64,000 nucleotides of DNA from Mucilaginibacter yixingensis (GTDB taxonomy: Bacteria > Bacteroidota > Bacteroidia > Sphingobacteriales > Sphingobacteriaceae), in assembly GCF_041080815.1 (NCBI RefSeq), contig NZ_CP160205.1, positions 2,914,001 to 2,978,000 of the forward strand. Reading direction: 5' to 3'. Numbering within the stretch: position 1 is the first letter of the stretch; each line of letters starts with the position of its first letter. A program made the position numbers and the translations under genes. The notes under the pieces are model-generated. The model made no database searches. It saw only the letters and a program-made list of their open reading frames with translations, and was not told the DNA's origin. Positions 26,626-34,868 of this stretch are shown in pieces.

Positions 26626-27963
26626 ATGGACATAGCCTACTTTATAAGCGATCTGCTGGGTCAACAAGGCGAACTGACAGTACCTAACCTGGGTTACTTT
26701 GTACAGATGCGGATGAGCGCTTATTATGATGAGCAGGAAAAACGGTTTTATCCGCCGCACTATGCAGTGCAGTTTGATCCGCAGGTTATTGATGACGACG
26801 AGACGCTGGCCGCACATATTACGGTCAAAAAGAACATCTCGCTGGCATCGTCCAAATACTTTATAGAGAAGTTTGTTTCAAACCTGCGTCAGCAGGCATT
26901 AACAGAGGAAGTACCTTTCGGGAGCATTGGTTCATTCCAAACCGATGGCGCGCGGCTGGCCTTTAAACCTGGCAGCAAAACAGAAGATGCTTCTTTGTTT
27001 GGCTTAATCCCTGTGGGCCTTTATGGCACCAAAGTGAGTGCGCCAACCTATACCCCACCGCCGCTTACCACTTATGCTGAAGCTCCTGCACCTACACAAG
27101 AGTTACCGGTAGAGCGAGCGTTGATACCAACTCCGCCAGAGCCTGTTTATTCTACACCACCGGCCTATACCCCGCCGCCGGCAGAGGTTGAAGAAACGCG
27201 CCCTTATGAACAACAGCGCGTTGAACCTGATCAATATGTTTACGAAGATGAAAAACGCGGACTGAGTGTTTGGGCTATCATCGGCATTATTGTTATTGTT
27301 TTGGGCATTGCCGCTGCAGCACTATATAAATTTAAACCCGAGGTAATAAACAGCCTGTTTAAAGAGGAGAACCCGTATAGCAGCAGTCAACCTATTGCAC
27401 CGGTAAATAAACATACCGATAGCCTGGAAAAAGCTGCGATGGCCGATACTGTAGGTATGGGAGCATCTGCCCTTTCAACAGATACTGCCGCAACGAAAGA
27501 GACATCTCCGGCCGCCGCTACAACTACAACGGCGCCTGAAAATAAAACACCTGCGGCAGCTACTACTGCACCAGTAACCAGCAAACCTGCACCAACAGCC
27601 CCGGCTAAGTCTGCAGAAGCAAAACCTGTTGCAACCCAACCAGCAGTAACTACAACTGCACCAGTAAAACCGGCCACACAACCAGTTACTGCTGCAACAA
27701 CTGACGAAGCTGTAAAAGGCTCATGGGTGATACGTGCCGGCACCTATCCAACCAAATCAGGCTCTGACGCCCGTATTGACCAATTAAAGGGCAAAGGCTT
27801 TGCACAGGCCAGGTTACAAAATGTAAATGTTAAGCGCGGAAGCAATTATAAGGTGATTCTTGGCGTTTACAATAGCAAAGAAGCTGCACACAGCGCTGGT
27901 GAAGATTTGCTGGCTACCGGCAAGATTACCCGTACAGAAATTTTTATTGAACAAATTAAGTAA
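26626..27963 (+). CDS. HU/CCDC81-domain plus SPOR-domain membrane protein
   Basis: 445 aa. Residues 1-125 are two HU-like domains of the bacterial CCDC81 type (MDIAYFISDLLGQQGELTVP, ASSKYFIEKFVSNL, VPFGSIGSF). A Pro-rich linker follows, a single membrane helix at about 213-235 (VWAIIGIIVIVLGIAAAALY), a long Thr/Ala/Pro-rich periplasmic stretch, and a C-terminal SPOR domain (about 365-445). SPOR domains bind denuded septal peptidoglycan; HU folds bind DNA. The protein could bridge chromosome and septum. It sits 16 nt before exbB. Confidence 0.85.
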   Translation: MDIAYFISDLLGQQGELTVPNLGYFVQMRMSAYYDEQEKRFYPPHYAVQFDPQVIDDDETLAAHITVKKNISLASSKYFIEKFVSNLRQQALTEEVPFGSIGSFQTDGARLAFKPGSKTEDASLFGLIPVGLYGTKVSAPTYTPPPLTTYAEAPAPTQELPVERALIPTPPEPVYSTPPAYTPPPAEVEETRPYEQQRVEPDQYVYEDEKRGLSVWAIIGIIVIVLGIAAAALYKFKPEVINSLFKEENPYSSSQPIAPVNKHTDSLEKAAMADTVGMGASALSTDTAATKETSPAAATTTTAPENKTPAAATTAPVTSKPAPTAPAKSAEAKPVATQPAVTTTAPVKPATQPVTAATTDEAVKGSWVIRAGTYPTKSGSDARIDQLKGKGFAQARLQNVNVKRGSNYKVILGVYNSKEAAHSAGEDLLATGKITRTEIFIEQIK

Positions 27964-27979
27964 ATCTAAAATATAAGAG

Positions 27980-28681
27980 ATGCTCGCACTACAGGATACT
28001 GCCAGGCAAGTTGCCGATACACTGAACCACGCTATTAACACCCCTACTACCATCCCCGCTCAGGATTTACGTTTTGGCGATCTGCTGCTGAAAGGCGGCT
28101 GGGTAATGATACCACTGGGTATATTGCTGGTACTGGCCCTGGTAATATTTTTTGAACGTTATTTTACTATTCGCAAAGCAGCTAAAGATGAATCGAGCCT
28201 GATGGGTCAGGTGCGCTCAAGCATTGTGGCTGGTAAGCTGGAATCGGCCATTGCTATCTGCCGCAACAGCAACACCCCGCTGGGCCGCATGCTACAAAAA
28301 GGCCTGCTGCGTATCGGTCGTCCTATTAAAGATATTGAAGGTGCAATTGAGAACGTTGGTAAACTGGAAGTATCAAAACTTGAAAAGAACATTGGTATTG
28401 TTGGCATCGTAGCCGGTATTGCACCTATGTTTGGTTTTATTGGTACCATTGCCGGTGTAATCAAGATCTTTTATGATATTTCTAAAACTGATAACATCAG
28501 TATGGGTACCATTTCCGGTGGTTTGTACCAAAAAATGATTACTTCTGCTGCGGGTTTGATTGTGGGTATCATCTCTTACGTTTGCTACCAGACGCTGAAT
28601 ATGATGGTAGACAAAGTGATCCTGAAACTGGAGACTGATGCGATTGAGTTTATTGACCTTTTAGAAGAACCGAGCAAATGA
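27980..28681 (+). CDS. exbB: MotA/TolQ/ExbB proton-channel family protein
   Basis: 233 aa. A first membrane helix lies near residues 40-60 (WVMIPLGILLVLALVIFFERYF), and two more in the conserved C-terminal half (GIVAGIAPMFGFIGTIAGVI and ITSAAGLIVGIISYVCYQTL). The pattern is that of TolQ/ExbB, the stator that carries protons with its ExbD/TolR partner. Its stop overlaps the exbD start by four bases. The name exbB is by family; TolQ would fit equally well because of the septal SPOR partner. Confidence 0.88.
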   Translation: MLALQDTARQVADTLNHAINTPTTIPAQDLRFGDLLLKGGWVMIPLGILLVLALVIFFERYFTIRKAAKDESSLMGQVRSSIVAGKLESAIAICRNSNTPLGRMLQKGLLRIGRPIKDIEGAIENVGKLEVSKLEKNIGIVGIVAGIAPMFGFIGTIAGVIKIFYDISKTDNISMGTISGGLYQKMITSAAGLIVGIISYVCYQTLNMMVDKVILKLETDAIEFIDLLEEPSK

Positions 28682-29076
28682 ACATAAGGCAAAGAAGCAG
28701 GCGCGGTTCGGCCGAGATGCATACTTCGGCCATGAACGACATCATGTTCTTCCTGATGTTGTTCTTCCTGATTGCGTCAACCATCACCAATCCAAACGTA
28801 ATTAAACTGGTACTGCCTAAATCATCATCGGGCCAGTCTATCTCTAAAAAAACTATCCAGGTAGCTATCACCAATGATCTGCGCTACTATGTAGATAAGA
28901 AAGAGGTAAAAGTTGATGGCTTATCTGATGCCCTGGGCGCCTATAAATCGTTGGCCAAGGAACTGACCATCGTGCTGAATGTAGACAAAACCGTGGCTAT
29001 ACAAGATGTGGTACAAGTAATGGATATAGCCCAGAAACTGAACATTAAACTGGTGCTGGCAACAGAGCCGAAGTAA
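28678..29076 (+). CDS. exbD: ExbD/TolR-family biopolymer transport protein
   Basis: 132 aa. A short cytoplasmic N-terminus precedes one membrane helix (IMFFLMLFFLIASTIT). An Asn (MND, residue 21) lies just before it, with no Asp inside it, whereas canonical ExbD/TolR have a proton-carrying Asp (D25/D23) near the start of the helix. The periplasmic part (KTIQVAITNDLRYYVDKKEV, LTIVLNVDKTVAIQDVVQVM) has the usual alternating fold. It is translationally coupled to exbB. A palindromic repeat separates it from the TonB-like gene. Confidence 0.85.
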   Translation: MNIRQRSRRGSAEMHTSAMNDIMFFLMLFFLIASTITNPNVIKLVLPKSSSGQSISKKTIQVAITNDLRYYVDKKEVKVDGLSDALGAYKSLAKELTIVLNVDKTVAIQDVVQVMDIAQKLNIKLVLATEPK

Positions 29077-29090
29077 AGATTAAAAAACAT

Positions 29091-29176
29091 GTCATTTCGA
29101 CCAGAGGGAGAAATCTTTCCGGAGCGATACGACGAAATGCATGATCGAAAAGATCCCTCCCGTTGGTCGGGATGAC
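29091..29176. repeat. Dispersed palindromic repeat family 3, copy 1
   Basis: The 86-bp unit starts GTCATTTCGACC and ends GGTCGGGATGAC, which pair as a long imperfect hairpin with inner arms GGGAGAAATCTTT and AAAGATCCCTCCC. A 38-base segment (29140-29177) is identical to 38997-39034. It sits between exbD and the TonB-like gene. Confidence 0.85.
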
Positions 29177-29239
29177 AGCATTTGGTAATATTTGATTGAA
29201 TAGATTTTACAGCGGTCAAGGCATCGCTCAATAATAACA

Positions 29240-30052
29240 ATGACCGAGCATAAGGAAGAAAATAATTATCCCAAATCGTTTTTAGCAACAGGGCTGCTTG
29301 TTGGCTTGCTGATGGCGGCGTGCTACCTTATTGTTATTAAGGCGCCCGCTCCTGAAGAAAGCGGCACCGGCGGTATCCTGGTTAATTACGGCACCACCAA
29401 CGAAGGTATGGGCAGCGATTACATGAGCACCGAAGAACCATCGGTTGCTGAACATGCCAACCATACCAAGCCTGATAAGGTTACGCCTCCTCAACCTACC
29501 GAGCAAAAAGTACAGGCAGATAACAGTGCAAAATCTGTTGTCACCCAAAATACCGAAGATGCTCCGGAGGTAGCCAAAGAAACTAAGAAACCAACCAACA
29601 ACGTGGCTACCCAGCCAACAAAAAAAGTTGCCGCTCCTACCGTTAACCAGAACGCGCTCTACAAAGGCAAAAGCAACAATGGCACTGGCGAAGGTGACGG
29701 CACCGGCAATAAACCCGGCAATCAGGGCAACCCTAATGGCAGCACGCTAACTGATAATTATAACGGTAACGGCTCTGGCAACGGCGGTAATCTGAGCATG
29801 GCGCAACGTACCTTTGTAACCCGTCCGCATGTAGATGATAATACCCGCGTAACCGGTGTTATTATTATTGAGATACAGGTTGATAAACAAGGCAACATCA
29901 TTAATGCAGGCGCCGGTCGCGGCACTACCATATCTGATTACAACCTGATTCAGAAATGTATCAACGCCGTTAAACAAGCCCGCATCAACTCATCTGATAC
30001 CGCACCAGACACCCAACTTGGTAATGTAAAGTTTGTATTCAAAGCAAAATAA
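29240..30052 (+). CDS. TonB-like energy-transducer protein
   Basis: 270 aa. One N-terminal membrane helix (FLATGLLVGLLMAACYLIVI) follows a short charged segment. A Pro/Lys/Thr-rich periplasmic spacer is followed by a Gly/Asn-rich stretch (about 155-185). The C-terminus (TGVIIIEIQVDKQGNIINAG, YNLIQKCINAVKQARI) matches the TonB C-terminal domain. It probably couples ExbB/ExbD to the outer membrane, perhaps to the barrel encoded earlier in the operon. The repeat in front may reduce or tune its expression relative to exbD. Confidence 0.8.
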   Translation: MTEHKEENNYPKSFLATGLLVGLLMAACYLIVIKAPAPEESGTGGILVNYGTTNEGMGSDYMSTEEPSVAEHANHTKPDKVTPPQPTEQKVQADNSAKSVVTQNTEDAPEVAKETKKPTNNVATQPTKKVAAPTVNQNALYKGKSNNGTGEGDGTGNKPGNQGNPNGSTLTDNYNGNGSGNGGNLSMAQRTFVTRPHVDDNTRVTGVIIIEIQVDKQGNIINAGAGRGTTISDYNLIQKCINAVKQARINSSDTAPDTQLGNVKFVFKAK

Positions 30053-30105
30053 TCGCTCGTTGTTATCCCATTTAAAATATTAAATTTGGGAAAGACCTCT
30101 TTATC

Positions 30106-30486
30106 ATGAAAAAGTACGAGTACGTCCTCATTAGCTATATGCACAAAACTACGGGGCGTATTATCTATCTTTTTCTGATGTATGTACTCATCGCCGGTTT
30201 TTATTTCTCTATGGATGAGCTTTGGTTGTGTGGTATCCTGGTATTTGTAATGATACTGCTTACTTTTCAGGCTTATCTTTTTAAGTTCATCACCGTTGCT
30301 CATCGTAACATCTTTATTCAGAGCGTTTTTGAAAGCGATGTGGTGACTGATTTAGTTGACGTCAAAGATGCACGCCGTTTGGGTGTTATGGGCATTTCTA
30401 AAATAACGCTGGCTGACGGTAAGTTCTACTATTTTATGGGCTCTAACGAATCTGTAAAAGCGCTGAATAGTTTGGAAGGACTGTAA
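30106..30486 (+). CDS. Hypothetical small membrane protein
   Basis: 126 aa. Two adjacent hydrophobic segments (IIYLFLMYVLIAGFYF and WLCGILVFVMILLTFQAYLF) are followed by a soluble C-terminal half (VVTDLVDVKDARRLGVMG, ISKITLADGKFYYFMGS). I do not recognise a family. It lies 53 nt after the TonB-like gene and may be the last member of the envelope operon; folC follows with its own promoter. Confidence 0.6.
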   Translation: MKKYEYVLISYMHKTTGRIIYLFLMYVLIAGFYFSMDELWLCGILVFVMILLTFQAYLFKFITVAHRNIFIQSVFESDVVTDLVDVKDARRLGVMGISKITLADGKFYYFMGSNESVKALNSLEGL

Positions 30487-30506
30487 AAATCTCGCTCCTT
30501 TTGTGC

Positions 30507-30514
30507 TAAATTTG
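30507..30514 (+). promoter_or_regulatory. Probable -7 promoter element of folC
   Basis: TAAATTTG matches TAnnTTTG; the ATG is 31 bases further. A small CTGCC/GGCAG hairpin lies in the short leader. Confidence 0.45.
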
Positions 30515-30545
30515 CCGCACCACTGCCACCGGCAGACAGGCTGCT

Positions 30546-31853
30546 ATGAACTACCAGGCTACTATTGACTATCTGTACAATCAACTGCCCATGTTTTCGC
30601 GCACGGGCTCATCGGCCATCAAGAAAGGCTTAGATAACACACTCGAACTTTGTGCGCTGCTGGATAATCCGCAGCAAAAATTCAAATCGATACATGTGGG
30701 CGGCACCAACGGCAAGGGGTCAACCTCGCACATGCTGGCAGCCATTTTGCAAACCGCTGGCTATAAAACGGGATTATACACCTCACCTCACCTGCGCGAT
30801 TTCCGCGAACGCATCCGCATAAACGGACAAATGATCAGCGAACAGGCCGTCATTGATTTTGTGGCCAACCACAAAGCCGATTTTGAGCGCATAGAGCCCT
30901 CTTTCTTCGAAATGACTGTGGGGTTTGCTTTTGATTATTTTGCCCGTGCAGGCGTAGATATTGCCCTTATTGAGGTAGGTTTAGGTGGACGACTGGATAG
31001 TACCAACGTCATCACTCCCCTCTTGTCTATCATCACCAACATCGGTTGGGATCATATGAACGTGCTGGGCAATACGCTGCCGCTGATTGCCGCCGAAAAA
31101 GCAGGCATCATCAAACCAAATGTCCCGGTGATAATTGGCGAATATCAACCTGAAGTTGCCGAGGTTTTTAAAGAAAAAGCAAGGGAGGAGAATGCCCCCA
31201 TCAAATTTGCATCTGAGGAACTGGTTGTTTCTGCAGAATCAGGAATTGAGAATCAGGAAACAGGATTAAGACAGGTAACAGTCAGAAGCAACAACGATCC
31301 ATTAACGCCAACCGCCCGCCGCTTTGTGCTAGACCTTACGGGCAGCTATCAGCTTAAAAATCTAAAAACGGTATTGGTGGCTGTTGACGAATTGCGTGAA
31401 CAAGGCTTCGATATCAGCGACGAACATATTGCCACTGCCCTAAAACAAGTGCGCACATTGACCGGATTAAACGGTCGCTGGCAAACATTGAACGAACATC
31501 CACTTACTATTTGCGATACCGGTCACAACCCCGATGGTATTGCCGAAGTGTTGCAAAACATTGCATCGGTACCTCATCAGCAATTGCACTTTGTTATAGG
31601 CATGGTGAACGATAAAGATATCAGCAAAGTACTGAATATGCTGCCCAAAGATGCCATCTATTACTTCTGCCGCCCAGATATTCCCCGCGGATTGGATGCC
31701 GGCGAGTTACAACAGCAAGCTGCCACCTTTTCTTTAAAGGGCGAAACTTATCCGTCGGTAAAAGATGCCCTGAAAGCCGCGCAGGCTAATGCTACGGATG
31801 CCGACCTGGTTTTTGCCGGCGGTAGCACTTTTGTGGTGGCCGAGATTGTTTAG
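30546..31853 (+). CDS. folC: Bifunctional folylpolyglutamate/dihydrofolate synthase
   Basis: 435 aa. The Mur-ligase-type P-loop is GGTNGKGST (residues 52-60), followed by LYTSPHLRDFRERI for folate binding and GLGGRLDSTNVI. ICDTGHNPDG in the C-terminal domain is the second family signature. It adds glutamate to dihydropteroate and folates in the cytoplasm. An unusual segment at residues 230-243 is encoded by a simple GAATCAGGA-type repeat (31234-31275). The stop codon overlaps the convergent DoxX gene by four bases. Confidence 0.93.
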   Translation: MNYQATIDYLYNQLPMFSRTGSSAIKKGLDNTLELCALLDNPQQKFKSIHVGGTNGKGSTSHMLAAILQTAGYKTGLYTSPHLRDFRERIRINGQMISEQAVIDFVANHKADFERIEPSFFEMTVGFAFDYFARAGVDIALIEVGLGGRLDSTNVITPLLSIITNIGWDHMNVLGNTLPLIAAEKAGIIKPNVPVIIGEYQPEVAEVFKEKAREENAPIKFASEELVVSAESGIENQETGLRQVTVRSNNDPLTPTARRFVLDLTGSYQLKNLKTVLVAVDELREQGFDISDEHIATALKQVRTLTGLNGRWQTLNEHPLTICDTGHNPDGIAEVLQNIASVPHQQLHFVIGMVNDKDISKVLNMLPKDAIYYFCRPDIPRGLDAGELQQQAATFSLKGETYPSVKDALKAAQANATDADLVFAGGSTFVVAEIV

Positions 31854-32302
31854 TAGTGTAACACCGCAAAATAATAGGCCCACCCAATAAAAAAGATCTG
31901 CATGGGGATGCGTATCCAAAGGTATTTGGGGCCTTTACCCTCATGGGTGGCGCGCTCATAGTCTACCCGATGTATAGCCGCGTAAATATTAAAAGGCAAA
32001 ACCAGCACAAAAAAATTGAGAAGACACATACCGGTTATCCACTGGTAATTGGTAAACAGCCCCACGGCGGCCACAAACTCCAGTACGCCTGTAAAATAAA
32101 CCAGAAACCTTTTGGCAGGCACAATCTGCGGCATCATCATCTCCATCCCCCTGGTAAACTTGAAATGGCCAATGGCGGTAAACAGCAACATTACAGACAG
32201 CGCTATCCGCCCGCTTAAAATTATATTGAGACCGCCTTTAGTAAGCGCAGTAATGATTAGACTGATAACAAATACCTGTAACAGGATGAATAAGGGCTTC
32301 AT
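31850..32302 (-). CDS. DoxX-like membrane protein
   Basis: 150 aa with four hydrophobic helices. The segment ALSVMLLFTAIGHFKFTRG and the following RFLVYFTGVLEFVAAVGL match DoxX-like four-helix proteins. The family has been linked to quinone-dependent or thiol redox chemistry in some members, but the function here is not established. It is convergent with folC and overlaps it by four bases. Confidence 0.78.
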   Translation of the reverse strand: MKPLFILLQVFVISLIITALTKGGLNIILSGRIALSVMLLFTAIGHFKFTRGMEMMMPQIVPAKRFLVYFTGVLEFVAAVGLFTNYQWITGMCLLNFFVLVLPFNIYAAIHRVDYERATHEGKGPKYLWIRIPMQIFFIGWAYYFAVLHY

Positions 32303-32388
32303 CGGTTTTGACTTAGAGTTTAATCAATTTAAGCCCTAAAAATAACAGATTGTTTCAAAAATGTGACGATTAGGTTTAAAATATAAAA

Positions 32389-32883
32389 TCACTTGTCGTC
32401 ATCCATGTTCCACATAAAATCAATGACAGAGATATCAGGATGAAGTTTGTTGTAGATTACCTTATAGTGCCCATTAGGAATAATAATTGAAGGTAAAGAT
32501 TTATGGACATATGGTTCAGGATACGCTGTCGTATATAACATATCCTTTACCCGGTAACGATATACGATAAATGACTGTTTAGACCTGTTCTCCCGTTTCA
32601 GCGTGGTGCCTTGGGTAACATCATGATGGCGATAAATGGCATCCATTGTCTGGAAATTCTGGTAGTGGGTCATAATATTTGCAACACCAACGCCAATAAT
32701 GATGGCAGGACCAATAAGCTTCCTCCACCAGGAGGTCTCTGGATAGTGCTTAATTGCTAAATAAAGCGCCAGTGCGGCAATTAACACAAATACAGCAAAA
32801 AACACACAACTGCCCTTGTAGTTACGATAAGCCTCATCAAACAAATAAATGCTGCTCCCCAGGTCTTTGTCAAATAATTCCAT
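32389..32883 (-). CDS. Hypothetical membrane protein next to ubiD
   Basis: 164 aa. Two hydrophobic segments (VFFAVFVLIAALALYLAI and LIGPAIIIGVGVANIMT) precede a soluble C-terminal domain with beta-strand character (SFIVYRYRVKDMLYTTAYPE, GHYKVIYNKLHPDISVI). No family recognised. The start overlaps the UbiD reading frame by 14 bases, so it is likely co-translated with it. Confidence 0.6.
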   Translation of the reverse strand: MELFDKDLGSSIYLFDEAYRNYKGSCVFFAVFVLIAALALYLAIKHYPETSWWRKLIGPAIIIGVGVANIMTHYQNFQTMDAIYRHHDVTQGTTLKRENRSKQSFIVYRYRVKDMLYTTAYPEPYVHKSLPSIIIPNGHYKVIYNKLHPDISVIDFMWNMDDDK

Positions 32884-34708
32884 GCAGCGGGCCTCCCGGC
32901 TTACCTAATTCGTCTACTTGTTTTTCAACGGCGGGCACCTTCTCTAACACCGGCGCGTGGTGAGGCTTAATACGGGCATCGATAATAATCGGTCCGTTAC
33001 AGGCCCAATGCTTGTGCTCGGTAAAGCTGTTAATACCATGAATATCATGCGATGGATTGCTGCGCGTAAACGTTATCCAAACTAGGTTATTAATGTCGGC
33101 CGCGGTAAAACCCGCGTCGTCACAAAGCACCATCAACGGCAGGCCTTTCAGGTCGGCAGTCTTCAGATGATCGTTGAGGATGCTGATCTCCTTATCAGTT
33201 TCCAGTTCGCTTTGGTATCTCGGCGCTTCTACCGCCAACACACCGGGCATGGCCATTTTAAAATTGGTAAATGGTCTTGGTAAGCTAAAAGTTGATGGGG
33301 TTTCGGCCCACAGTTCGCGCTTTTTATCTCCGGCTGCGGCTATGGCTACTTTGCTGCCACTGTTTAGTCCGCTACCGCTATAATCCAACGTATCGATGGT
33401 GGTTCGGGTATAAAAATGCAGATCGCGGGTTGGGTCAATGCGTTCCAGCACGTGTTTCAGGAAAGCCTCTATATTGTGCGTATGCAAACCTGGGGCATCT
33501 TCATGCGCGGCAATCAGCAGGTATTTAGCCAGGCTGAGTTGGTTTTTACCGAGGATGTGGTTAGCAATGGTCAGCAGTTCCTGCGGTTTGCGTTCCTTTA
33601 GATAAGGCGTATACCGCTCGCTACCGATGGCAAATAATAGCGGATGCACTCCGGCAGCATCAACAGCGTTTACCTCTTTCAATCCAGGAATCTCTACCGG
33701 TAAAGCCGAACCTGCAATCTCGTGGATCAGCGCACCAAAGCTGGTATCTTCCTGCGGGGGGCGCCCCACTACCGTAAACGACCAGATAGCATCCTTGCGG
33801 TGATACACATTATGCACTTTCATCAGCGGAAACGGGTGCGTAAGGCTATAATAACCCAGGTGATCACCAAACGGCCCTTCCGGCTTATTCTCATGCGGGT
33901 ATACCGTACCGGTGATCACAAAATCAGCATCGGCACTGATACAGAATCCTTCCGCATCATAAAAATACCGGAAACGGCGACCACCCAGTGCGCCTGCAAA
34001 AGTCATTTCAGACAGTCCCTCTGGCAATGGCATCACTGCCGCAACAGGGTGCGATGGCGGGCCACCCACAAATATGCTCACCCTGAGCGGTTGTCCCTTG
34101 GCGTTGGCTTTGGTTTGATGCACACCGATACCGCGATGCAATTGGTAATGTAAACCTATCTCGGCATCCTGCACATATTCATTACCGGCCAGTTGGATAC
34201 GGTACATACCCAAATTGGCATTCATGATGCCGGGCTTGTCCATATCCTCTGTATATACTTGCGGCATGGTAACAAACGGGCCGCCATCCATAGGCCAGTT
34301 AACAATCTGCGGCAGCTCACTTATTTTAGTTCGGCCAAAACTGATGGGCGCGTTTTTACTTACTTTTTTTGGCAGTGCCGATAAAGCCGTCATCCCCACA
34401 CCCAGATTTTTGAAGGGACTTTTAATGGCTTTGATCGGGTCGTTTTTCAGTTCTACCAATGTTTTTACCTGCTCCAGCGTGTCGCGGAAAATAAATCGCG
34501 ACCGGTCCAGCGTACCGAATAAATTAGATACCGCCGGAAACTTGCTGCCCTTCACATTCTCGAACAAAATGGCCGGTCCCTCGTGCTCAAAAACGCGCAG
34601 GTGTATGGATGCCATTTCCAGGTACGGGTCAACTTCTTTTTTTATGCGTACCAGGTGTCCGTTTTTTTCCAGATCGGTTAGGCAGGCTTGCAGGCTGGTG
34701 TAGCTCAT
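32870..34708 (-). CDS. UbiD-family decarboxylase
   Basis: 612 aa. The sequence follows UbiD throughout: an N-terminal LEKNGHLVRIKKEVDPYLE, the prenylated-FMN-binding region around FVGGPPSHPVAAVMPL, FGDHLGYYSLTHPFPLMKV, and SFGALIHEIAG. UbiD enzymes decarboxylate aromatic or unsaturated acids using prenyl-FMN made by UbiX; no ubiX gene is in the window. It probably acts in quinone biosynthesis, but the substrate is not defined by sequence. It is longer than E. coli UbiD because of a C-terminal extension. Confidence 0.88.
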   Translation of the reverse strand: MSYTSLQACLTDLEKNGHLVRIKKEVDPYLEMASIHLRVFEHEGPAILFENVKGSKFPAVSNLFGTLDRSRFIFRDTLEQVKTLVELKNDPIKAIKSPFKNLGVGMTALSALPKKVSKNAPISFGRTKISELPQIVNWPMDGGPFVTMPQVYTEDMDKPGIMNANLGMYRIQLAGNEYVQDAEIGLHYQLHRGIGVHQTKANAKGQPLRVSIFVGGPPSHPVAAVMPLPEGLSEMTFAGALGGRRFRYFYDAEGFCISADADFVITGTVYPHENKPEGPFGDHLGYYSLTHPFPLMKVHNVYHRKDAIWSFTVVGRPPQEDTSFGALIHEIAGSALPVEIPGLKEVNAVDAAGVHPLLFAIGSERYTPYLKERKPQELLTIANHILGKNQLSLAKYLLIAAHEDAPGLHTHNIEAFLKHVLERIDPTRDLHFYTRTTIDTLDYSGSGLNSGSKVAIAAAGDKKRELWAETPSTFSLPRPFTNFKMAMPGVLAVEAPRYQSELETDKEISILNDHLKTADLKGLPLMVLCDDAGFTAADINNLVWITFTRSNPSHDIHGINSFTEHKHWACNGPIIIDARIKPHHAPVLEKVPAVEKQVDELGKPGGPLHGII

Positions 34709-34762
34709 CGTATTTTATTTGAGTCAGCTCTCGCTTAATTGCCATATTTAGCAAGCAGACGC

Positions 34763-34791
34763 GGGAGGTGCCGAAACAAGTTCGGCATGAC
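34763..34791. repeat. Dispersed repeat family 2, copy 1
   Basis: TGCCGAA-ACAAG-TTCGGCA forms a perfect seven-base hairpin, followed by TGAC. The same unit with compensating changes (TGCTGAA/TTCAGCA) is at 54499-54517. It lies between divergent genes. Confidence 0.7.
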
Positions 34792-34868
34792 TTATCTTTT
34801 TTATTATTCGTCCAAAACTAAACATTTTTCGTCCTCAAGCCTTAGCTTTATATCTCTTCTTTATAACG

